DNA of 64,000 nt from Bradysia coprophila (Eukaryota; Arthropoda; Insecta; Diptera; Sciaridae), in NCBI RefSeq assembly GCF_014529535.1, contig NW_023503493.1, positions 12,866,001 to 12,930,000 of the forward strand, read 5' to 3'. Under the pieces are notes generated by a model, which saw only the letters and a list, made by a program, of their open reading frames with translations, searched no databases and was not told the DNA's origin. The position numbers and the translations under genes are program-made. Positions within the stretch are counted from its first letter, which is position 1. Each line of letters opens with the position of its first letter. Shown one piece after another: positions 12,473 through 22,500 of this stretch.

Positions 12473-12550
12473 ATGACCGATCAAAAAGAAATCCACGATA
12501 ATTCCGAGGGGTTGCTCACATTGATTACGCAAAAATTGGATATCGTCTAA
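12473..12550 (+). pseudogene. Possible gag start, truncated after 25 codons
   Basis: An ATG reading MTDQKEIHDNSEGLLTLITQ stops at 12548-12550. Its place after LTR, primer-binding site and leader suggests the first codons of a gag frame. The product is too short for family assignment, so this rests on context only. Confidence 0.3.
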
Positions 12551-12772
12551 ATGTATGTAATTTTTTACTCGGAGGGGGCAAATATTTGAAATTTAGCTCC
12601 TCCTAAAAAAATGCTCGTCCTTTTTTTGATTACTGCAATGTGTTTTGAACTGTCAAAATTTTTTTTGTAAAAAACTTCAGCTGTACGAGAAAAAAAAACT
12701 GTAATTTATGCCCAAGACACGAAATAGACACATTTGTGAATTTTCATGCAAAGGGCAGAAAACAGGGCCTAC

Positions 12773-13087
12773 TTTTTAGAAACTTTTAGAGAAAATCGAG
12801 AAAATCAAGAAACTTTGAGAAATTCAAGAAACTTCGAGAAATTCAAGAAACTTCGAGAAATATTTCTTGAATTTCTCAAAGTTTCTTGATTTCCTCGAAT
12901 TAGAGAAATTTCAAGAAATTCCAGAAAATTCAAGAAATTCGAGAAACTTCGAGAAATTCAAGAAATTTCAAGAAACTAATTTCTCGAGTTTCTTGAAGTT
13001 TCTCGAATTTCTCGGATTCGAGAAATTTTAAGAAATTCGAGAAAATTCGAGAAATTCAAGAAATTAGCTTCCGAAAAGTAGGCCCTG
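12773..13087. mobile_element. MITE with CAGGGCCTACTTTT ends and GAAATTCAA interior
   Basis: Ends CAGGGCCTACTTTT and, inverted, CCGAAAAGTAGGCCCTG. Flanks are direct repeats GCAGAAAA (left) and CCAGAAAA (right), 7 of 8 identical. The interior is almost entirely degenerate GAAATTCAAGAAACTTCGAG. Ends and duplication size suggest a hAT-like non-autonomous element. Confidence 0.7.
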
Positions 13088-13274
13088 CCAGAAAACCCGA
13101 GAAAATTGGAAAAATTGCCCTCATTGAAAAACAAATATTTTTTTATTTAATAATGTTCGCCCGAATGCGAATAGGGCATTCTACGAAACAACAATTCTAA
13201 TTTTTGCAAATATTCGTTGGTATTAAAACATACCCCTACATATCGTCCATATATGCAATGATTCATGGTGTTAG

Positions 13275-13378
13275 GGAATCTCGCGCCGCGTCATTCACAA
13301 TAACTCACAAAGTGACATCTTCCTTATACAAAATGTGTCAAAATGAGAATTATTGTGAATGACGCGGCGCGAGATTCC
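13275..13378. repeat. GC-rich hairpin element
   Basis: Near-perfect arms of about 29 bp (GGAATCTCGCGCCGCG, then TCATTCACAATAA) are mirrored at the other end. The high GC of the arms stands out against AT-rich surroundings. Confidence 0.75.
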
Positions 13379-13496
13379 TAGCAACCTGATTCACGCGATT
13401 ATTTAGAATTCAACTATGGAAGCATTCGTAGATCGTCTAAAAAACGCACGGATAAAATAGAATAAAGTTTGTTGAAATATCGTTGTTGTAGCATAT

Positions 13497-13616
13497 TGCT
13501 TGATTTCCACTTACGACCAAAAGCATTCCGTTTTCTCTCCGTTTACACTTTAAACAATAGAAAAGAAGCGTGGTTAAGTAAACGGAGTGGTTCTTTTTGT
13601 AAGTGGGAATCAAGCA
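13497..13616. repeat. Palindromic element with TGCTTGATTTCCACTTAC ends
   Basis: The left arm TGCTTGATTTCCACTTAC is mirrored as GTAAGTGGGAATCAAGCA. Inner arms share CTCCGTTTAC, also found in the palindrome at 57962-58083. Confidence 0.7.
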
Positions 13617-13719
13617 TAAACATAAAGAACAATTACGTCTGGAAGCGATTAAATGATCCAGAGTGCTAAAATTTTTGCAGCGTATTTCTGATAGAATTTC
13701 AAAAATAGTTTAGGCATGG

Positions 13720-13917
13720 TATACAGTGTTTAAGGAGAGCGAAAACCAGTTAAATTTAATTGGTGTCGGGGTCAGCTGTCAAATATTCATCAATGAAAAA
13801 AGAAATTGAGAGTTGAGCCCAGTTTAAATTTGTATGTGATTTCTCTAATTTTGACGTGTGACCCCGAGACCAGTTTAAATAAAGTGGTCAAAAATCGCTC
13901 TCCTTAAACACTGTATA
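13720..13917. mobile_element. MITE with TATACAGTGTTTAAGGAGAG ends
   Basis: Terminal inverted repeats of about 23 bp (TATACAGTGTTTAAGGAGAG and CTCTCCTTAAACACTGTATA) enclose about 150 bp. That interior has AGTTAAATTTAATTGG and GACCCCGAGACCAGTTTAAA, motifs of the palindrome family listed at 52408. Confidence 0.75.
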
Positions 13918-14041
13918 CAGTAGTAATTAAGCCTAAAAACAGGAAAAAAACCAGTTAATTTAACTGATCCCGATGGGTGATATGTCAAAATTTGTAATCT
14001 CTCTTCTAACACTGTTTTTAACTTGCCTTGTGAACAGAATT

Positions 14042-14275
14042 GGTGTAATTCCGCCTTCTAAATAAAAGACACTTTCCTTCGACTTTACCATTTATTTAAC
14101 GATGACCATAATCATCGGCTACGATGAAACAAAGAGGACGAACAATTAGTTGTTCGCGCTTAAATAGACAAGTAATACAACTATTTCAAATCCAATCTAA
14201 TAGAGGGCAGCAAATACCCTTTACAATGATACTCATTCATTTCAAATGCCTAATGCAAGGCGGATTTTATACACT
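14042..14275 (+). repeat. Direct repeat, copy 1 (LTR- or MITE-like)
   Basis: It starts GGTGTAATTCC and ends TTTTATACAC. It contains CTAAATAAAAGACAC and ACGATGACCATAATCATCGG. Copy 2 lies at 16126-16281 in the same orientation, lacking about 80 internal bases. The pair could be LTRs of a 2.2 kb non-coding element or two separate insertions. Confidence 0.65.
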
Positions 14276-14701
14276 GCCGACCTTGAAATATTTGTAAAAT
14301 ATTTAAAAACATAAAACAAACACCGCGATGAGAACAACTAGTGCAGGTCGACCCCACCGTCTAGTCCGAACTCCTCAGTGATATTAAATTTACGTTCATT
14401 AAATAAAAATTTGATTTTTGCCGCTATTTTTGAACATGCCATCAAACCCATCAAGTATCGCTCGGTCCAATCGGTAACCTCGGTAACCCAATTGAAACGT
14501 TCGAAACGGACTGTGACAGACCTTCCAGAAAAAGCATCTCGTTGTTGAACACGGTGACAAATTTCCCTGCATTAATATATTGGCTGCATGATCAAATGAA
14601 ATTTTGTTTTTATAACGGTTTCCTTAACGTTGGGTGCGGTAGTCGCTCCAAAATCGAATTTCACACACCGAAAATGAGTGAAACCGTATGCATCTTGTGG
14701 T

Positions 14702-14883
14702 CGCGTGTGGAAATTCACGCTATCCGTGGTATCCTGGATACCAGGAAGTTTCCAGAAAAATTCTTTAGATACCGGGAAATCGAAAAAATCGGGAAAAATA
14801 TGTGACGAAAAATCAAATTTACGATTTTAGATACCGGGAAATTTGACTCGGATACCGGGAGGAAAACAAAATTTCCACACGCG
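14702..14883. repeat. Small TIR element with repeated ATACCGGGAAAT
   Basis: Inverted ends CGCGTGTGGAAATT and AATTTCCACACGCG. Inside, GATACCAGGAAG / GATACCGGGAAAT / GATACCGGGAGG recur four times. Confidence 0.65.
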
Positions 14884-15469
14884 CTTGTGGTGAACATGAG
14901 AATCGCTTAAACTGTTGAATGAACGAATTATGCCGCTACAATTTGCAACTTGGTTCAACGCGAATGACTTAGCCATGATCGTTCCGGAAATTTCATGAAT
15001 TACAGGTGCTTCGACTGACGTCAAGTATTTGCATCGACTCAGCTGATATTTTGGTTGTACATCGATGTTGATTAGTGCAAAATTTGATGACCTTGGAGAA
15101 TGGCGATGAGCGTCGAAAATCAATTCAGTAGAATGGTTAAACCGTAGAGAAAAATTATTTTTTTATCTGTTACTATATGTCCACCAAGCCACCTCTGAAT
15201 TTCGATGTGTGTACTAGATATGTGTGAATTTTATCAAGGCAAAGTGATTATACGGTCCAAATTAGTTTTGATGAAATTGCCTCGTAAATTGCACTTGCTT
15301 TCTCACATTGATCCAGCCATGGATGCTTCGGCGCTTCTAATTTTTGTTTTCAGATGCATAGTAGTGAAGCTTAACGTTATTTAACTGGTGAAACTGATTA
15401 ATTGTTGATAAAATTTAATTGCTGCTTGGTTGACTTAATCGACGCACCTCAAATCGACGATTTTTTTTA

Positions 15470-16045
15470 TGTTGTATCCGGGACGTACCACTGACGATTT
15501 TGATTTTATTTAGTTGTGCGGCCAAAACTTATCGCCGTCGCCGGTATTTTTAATTATTTTGTTCGGCCGGAACGTATCACCGACGCCGTTATTTTTATTA
15601 TTTATTTAAATTGTGCGGCCGGAACGTATCACTGTCGCCGTTATTTTTATTTTCGATGTTAGGGTGGTTGGTTGGCTGGTTGGTTTTTTTTATTTTTATT
15701 TTTAATTGTGCGGCCGGAACGTATCACTGTCGCCGTTATTTTAATTTATTTATTAAGGCGGCCGGAACGTATCACTGTCGCCAGTATTTTTAATTTTTAA
15801 TTATTTTGTTCGGCCGGAACGTATCACCGACGCCGTTATTTTTATTAATTATTTAAATTGTGCGTCCGGAACGTATCACTGTCGCCGTTATTTTTATTTA
15901 ATTTTTCACTTTATTGCTTGGCCGGAACGAGTCCCAGTCGCCGTTTTTATTTAATTTATGTGTGGCCGGAACGTATCACTGTCGCCGTTATTTTAATTTA
16001 TTTATTTATGCGGCCGGAACGTATCATTGTCGCCGGTATTTTTAA
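15470..16045 (+). repeat. Minisatellite, about 50-bp unit, roughly 11 copies
   Basis: The core GGCCGGAACGTATCACTGTC, followed by GCCGTTATTTTTATTTA, recurs at about 15478, 15519, 15566, 15617, 15710, 15760, 15812, 15865, 15922, 15964 and 16012 with AT-rich spacers of variable length. Open frames through it are artefacts of the repeat. Confidence 0.85.
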
Positions 16046-16125
16046 TTTTACATAAATTGATTTAGTGGACTGTATTATATTTCACTGATTTGTTAAGATG
16101 GCGTAGAAGGACCATTAACGGAATT

Positions 16126-16281
16126 GGTGTAATTCCACCTTCTAAATAAAAGACACTTTTCTTCGACTTTACCATTTATTTAACGATGACCATAATCATC
16201 GGCTATGATGAAACAAAGAGGACGAACAATTAGTTGTTCGCGCTTCAATAGACAAGCAATGCGAGGCGCATTTTATACACC
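16126..16281 (+). repeat. Direct repeat, copy 2 (LTR- or MITE-like)
   Basis: Very similar to 14042-14275 over the first ~130 bp and the last ~20 bp, with an internal deletion. It lies about 275 bp upstream of the first coding exon of the bZIP gene and may overlap its promoter or 5' UTR. Confidence 0.65.
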
Positions 16282-16557
16282 TTGTCAAGCAAAAGTGTGT
16301 ATAATCACGGAAACGAACGAAAACGGACGAAAACGAACGAACGAGGGTTGTAGTATGTACATATATAGATGCAACAGTAATTCAACAGTTCATTTATCGC
16401 TTAGAAGTTCTCGACAACAGACGTTTCAAACAATTCTTACAAATTCATTAAAAAGAAGATTGAAGAAAAAAATTATTTTTTTTATCAACAGACTAAACGA
16501 CAGCAAAAAGAGTGAACCAATTAATTTAAACCGACATCGAATCGCAGAGCCAACAAC

Positions 16558-19500
16558 ATGAATCGAGAAGCCAATAACGAGAATCAAGGAGCCAATAATA
16601 TGAATCACTTAACAAATCAAGGAAGCAGCAACGACGCTATTATTGGTAAGTGATAAAAAACAATTCTTTTTTTCGACAGACCAAAACCTTCAGTTTATAT
16701 CGCACGTTTCGTTTTTGAAAAATCATTGCGCTTAATGAACCCATTGAAAAGTTCGTAACCTAATTTTTTTTATAATTGCACAAATGAATGCCAGATTGAA
16801 ATGCCTCGAAAATTACGGAAGAGGTGAACATTATGCTCTGACTCTGAACTACAAAAACATTGCCATAAACGAAACACCAAAAGAACCTCACCACTTAAAT
16901 GAATGAAGCGACTTTTATTCGTGAAGCCATGATGGTAACTACATGCAGCCTGATCTACATTTTTCTCCATTTGGCCAAAAATGTGCCATCGTGGCTACAC
17001 GGTTAAAAATCGATTTTTAGAAATTTAAGTGGTAAGGCTCTAAGGAACGTAACAGGCATCAGAGCTGATGGACGCTTGCATGCATCTAAAGTGTCATTTT
17101 AGTTTTACGTTGTTTGATATCCGCCATTTTGTTAGATGCGAAAATAATGCAAAGTTTGGTGTCATCTGTGATCAATATGGTGTATTATTCATCGATGTTG
17201 ACTGTTTTCCATAAATTCCCAGTCCCAGTCGTCACATTAGCACCTTTCCTGCATTCTAAAAATTAAATTAAATTTCCCCAAAATTGGAAATTTTGCAATT
17301 TTTTTTAAAAATCCAACAGTATCTCTAGTTTTGTTTGAAATGCGTATGTCTTTTAAGGTGTTATGCGAAGTCGAAACAAAATGGCGGCAAGAAATGTTTT
17401 AGTATGACCAAAATTGAGTGTAACAACGTCCGATGTTTTTCAACCCATTTTTTAGTTTTATAGCCCAAAACGGTCGTTTTCCTACCTTTCCTACACATGT
17501 TCGAAAAAAGAACACCCCACAAGTTATAATCACGACGAGTTACAGAGGAGATGTTAATCGATAATCGAAGCGGCGTCATATTACCATCTTTCTGGAAAAT
17601 TCTGAAAAATGTGTGTGAATAGGTTTGTTCTAAGGCCATATGAATTGTCAAATTTCATCCACAGAACCATAACCTCAATAATATTTCTGTGTAAATCGAC
17701 GTTGCTCGATTTGTATGAAATATCACGTAAGCGACGTTGCTGTGGATGAAATAGTCGTTGTTCGGGTTGTCAAAGTTCGTGTTTACAGTTACTTGGAACA
17801 AACCTATTCGGCTTGAAATGAAATAAAATAAATTTTGTTTGCAATGCCATAAGTGTTCTCTTTCGTTGAATAAAATTGAAAAGTGAACGATAGTGACCAA
17901 AGACTCACAGCTGTCAACTGTCAATTCATCCCTCCAGACCATCTAGTCTTTTTTTCAACTTAAAAGGTCTATGGTCAAAAATTCCAGCCAAAACGGTAAT
18001 TTTTAAGATGGCGTAATAGGAGAATGGAGTTTAGAAACTAAGGGCAAAATCTATTACAATTTAGTTCTTTTCTTCATCAAAAGTCTGCTGTCACTGAATT
18101 ACTTTTTCATGAACAAACTTCACTGCTGTGACATTTCTTGGGAATGAATCAATGTGAAGTTGTTACACAAAAAATAGTACAGTGAGAATGAAGTACTCTA
18201 AAAAAATGTGGCGCCTCTACAGGCCAACCGACTAGGTGAATTAGGACTACTGAAAAAGTCTGAATGACGATTTCAACTTAACTGAAAAGAATGTTTTCTT
18301 TAAGTTGACTTTTTCAAGGTTCTGAAAGACACTTAGTAAGGCGGGTGAAACACAAATTTTGACAATTTAGACATGTTTTGTAATAAAACGCTAATAAATA
18401 TTTAAGATTCGTAGCTGACAACTGACTTTTCTGCGAAAGTGTGTCTGATTGTAACAGCTAATTATTAATGTGTGCCGGTGTTCACCACATTATTTGGGAA
18501 AACCGGGCTGTTGCAAGATGTGAAAACCAAGGCCTTGGTAAAAAGATCATCCACAGAGACTTACCCAAAAAATTATTGTTGACGAAATATTCGTAAGAGC
18601 GTTGTGGTTATGGATGCTGTGGATGCTCTCGTTCGTTTTCGGGTGGCCTAAATGATTTTTACAGTACGATGGAGGAGACTATGGTTAAAGCCATAAAGAC
18701 TTCCGATCTATTCTAATCTGACGAACATGTGGGTTTCAGTTCAGTTTCAAGTTTTTTTTTGAAGAAATTGGGTCGTAACCCACCCCTTACTAGTATTCAT
18801 TCAGAGTTTTCTTTTCTTTTTTAATTCCAATTTATACATCAACAAAAAAAACTTTTGGTCGCGTCCCTATGTCCTTGTTAGTTGTCGCCAGACTCGCATA
18901 CCTCTATTTCTGCGGAATCGGTTATTTTGGTTTACGATTTCTTCGATCAGTGAATCACCTGGAAAATCTGCCATTATAATTCCAACAGTTCGGGCCGTTC
19001 CACCTCCAAGATTGTAGTCTTTTATTCCGTCTCTCGCTAACATGTTTGTGCCTTCGAAAAAGATGCATCTGCCTTGTGAACATGGCTCTCTAGGAAACGC
19101 CGGCCACAATGCTGAGTCTGGTCGGTTGGTGTTCAGTCTATTAGCACTGGTACCAACGGCTTCGTGACCGCTGGCAACAAAATACGGAAACACAATTGGA
19201 ATGGTTCCCGAACCTGAAAGATAGTTCATGAAAAAGCGATTACTTGGGCCATTTGAAGCCAACACGAGATGGTCTCGAACTCGTTCCCATTTCCAGTGTA
19301 AATCGTCGTTAGACCCAAGTCTGAAGTCGTCTTGGATAATTTGATTATTGTAATCCAAACCGATATCCAAGCAAAGGCTGCCAGCATCGCATGAAATTAT
19401 GAATCGTCCTCGAGCCTCTCCCAACGTCAGTAAAACATTAGTTGTTCGCAAAACTCTGGTAAATCTAGCTAAATAAGAATCTAGAGTTTGACGCATCGTT

Positions 19501-22500
19501 CTTGTGTTCGTTCCGCCAGGATTCTGTTCTTCTTTGAGTCGAAATAGAACCGTTTCGGAGGGAAATGCGTTCAAAAAATTTGTTACACTGACCATAAAGT
19601 CTTCAAAGTCCACAACCAATCGTACAATGCCGTGATGAAGTCGAAACATATTATTGAAGTGGCGAATTCTTATGTCGAAGTATCTCACACCAACGGCTAG
19701 TTGCTGATCAAAATCCATTCCCTGGCATTTAGCTACTTCGATAATATTACCGAATGCGCCAGCATCATGAGTTCCGGGCATCGACAATTCACTTAATCGC
19801 ACTGAATCAACGATGTTCCTCATCCAGTCTGGCCGACGGTTAAAATTGTCTGTTGGCTCACGGTAATATCCCGGATCATAATGGGCGATGGACGAAGGTA
19901 TGAGAACCACTACCCAGAGAAAACTAACCAAAAGTTTGGCACAAAATAAATTCTGCATTGCAATGAGCAGAGAAAAAACCACCTGATCGATCGACGCTGT
20001 GGAATCAAATCAAATCAAAAGAAAAATTCAATTGACTTGTTTTGGCAAAATTGAAATGGCATAAATTAGATCGATAACGTTATCAATGATTATTTGTGTT
20101 AAAGTTTCGAGTGTGGTACTTTCCAGATAAATCAGATTTTGCGCGCCAATTTTTAGGAATTGGCGCCTTGGGACTTGGGACCACACTTTATGTGAAACAT
20201 TTTTATCTACCTGTGGCAATGTAAACATGTGATACGACTGTGGATGTTGGTCTTGATAAGTACCGAATCGAGAGCAGCGATTGTAAAACACAAACTTAAA
20301 AGTGGAAAAAAATTTTCATTCAACCAACTACCGCTAATGCACATAATGCATATATAATTGGCTTATTGGCTAAGAATTATTCTCACGATTCTAAGAACTT
20401 TCTTCAAAAGAGAATCCGAAGTTATTGCGTTTGAAATTTCTTATTTTCATGCGTTTTTTGCGCTTGCGCCGTAAACTCATTATTGCGTCAGGGAAATATT
20501 TGCCGCGTGAAAATATGTTGGACTCGCGATTTTTATAATTTTCATGCGGTATTTGACGCGTCATTTTGTTTGGACGTTTCCGTTGGATTCTTTAAACGGT
20601 GAAACATTTCACATTTGAAATTGATAACAAGAAACATTACCAAACTAAAATGTCCTCCTAATAAAGTCCTTCAAGATCATTTTCAAAACTTCCTCACTTT
20701 TTTCACATTTCACATCATCCGGCATCGAATTAAACTTTTTGACATTTCATTTTGTACTTGAGTCATGAATCAGAAATAATGTCTCGTTCTCGTTGAAAGA
20801 TAAACTAATTTTTGATGAGCGAATATTTTCCGTTTTCATATATCCCTCTATCCGTCGTAACGACGTAAAGCCGTCATCTCTCTGGTCCATTTGCGTCGTG
20901 GATGAATTCCTTAAATGAGGAAACATTATTGACACGTGAAAATATTTTTGCAAATAAAATTTCAAATATTTTGAAAATATAGTAATAATAATAATAAGTA
21001 AGTCTCGGGTACTCCGCTAGTCCTGAGGTTTAAAATTACTCTTACTCTATTGTGAAGTCTGGAAGATGTTGTATATGGTTACTTTTATTATTTTACATGC
21101 TTTTGTTTTTATGTAATACAGTTATGAAAAGATACGTATTAGCACAATTTTGTTTTCACATCTTTTATTCAATCCACAAAATTTCCCAGCAATGATTTTG
21201 AATAATTTTGTGGATGTTGTCCCAGACTACATTTCTTACGACGCGCAAATAGACTGCTTGTTTAATCTCGATAAGAACAATATATCAAATTTACATGAAA
21301 TCGGCTCAATTTCTCAAGTTAAATTGAGTACGAATCTTTCAAATATTTCTTTTTCTATATTTCCGCTCAAACAATTATGAAATTGCCAGTAAATACCTAA
21401 GCATGTTCATTTCATTGTGAAACAGATTTCACTTTTTTGGTTTTTGTTTTTCACCAATACTACCATAAATGTGTACAATCCGAGTAGGTACAAAATGTGT
21501 TAGGAAGCATTGGTAAAGTTCCTCGGACAACCTTTTTTAACGAGGAATTTTATGTGCTGTACAATGTACAGTGTACATTACGCTGACAACAAAATGTTTG
21601 AATACCTACAACATTAAATATTCTTGTAGAAATAATAGCAAAAAAATTACTGAGAGCTGAAAACATTCAATTACGCTGGTCGGGACAGATCTGTCCTAAC
21701 CTTTTGATGTACGCACCAGTCTTGGTGCATGACATCAATAATTTTATTGTCCTGTAATGCATCTGTCATCTTATTAATCTATTGTGCTGTGATTAAAATA
21801 TAACTTGATCTTTAATCAGTGAATTTGGCGGAATTTTCGTCATTAATTAATTGTGATTTTGATATTAATTCCTGTAGATATTTTTCTAAATAAATAATTA
21901 AACGAATTAAACTCAAAACGTATGCAGATGCAGAAAATAAAGATCCAATTTTGGTCACCGTTGTTGTTATTTACATGCGCAATACATTGATCGTATTTTC
22001 ACATAGTTAGAAACAACAACGGTGACCAAAATTGGATCTTTATTTTCTGCATACGTTTTGAGTTTAATTCATTTAACTTATGACCTATAATTTGGAAAAT
22101 ATCTGCACTAATTAATATCAAAATCACAAATAATTAATCAGAATAATTCGGTCAAATTCAAAAACTCAAGCTCAAATTACATTTAATCACACCACAATTT
22201 GATTGACAAAGTGACAGATGCACAAGAGAACAATAAAATTATGTCATGCACCAAGGCTGATGCGTAGGTTAAAAGGTGAGGGTAGACCCGATCGGTTTAT
22301 AAGATGTTTTCAAGTCTCAGTAATTACTTTGCTATATTGTCTACAAGAATGTTTCATGTGTGTATCATAAAACAACCCCGAGTTTCTATGCAAAATTTTG
22401 TTTTTAATGAAAGAAAGAGGTGGCATGGTGGTTGTATCGACCGCACATCTGATTATGTTATATGATATTACCTCTCCATTATATCTACCTTATTCTTTAT

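Noticed and set aside
15611..16055. Open frames rich in RNVSLSPLF repeats
   Set aside because: They are translations of the minisatellite core and its AT spacer, with differing frames between units.
18867..19958. Bacterial contamination as source of the PI-PLC
   Set aside because: The gene is embedded in insect-type DNA with MITEs on both sides, and no neighbouring bacterial genes are present.
18867..19982. Longer PI-PLC start at 19982
   Set aside because: That codon is GTG. The ATG at 19958 opens directly into a clean signal peptide.
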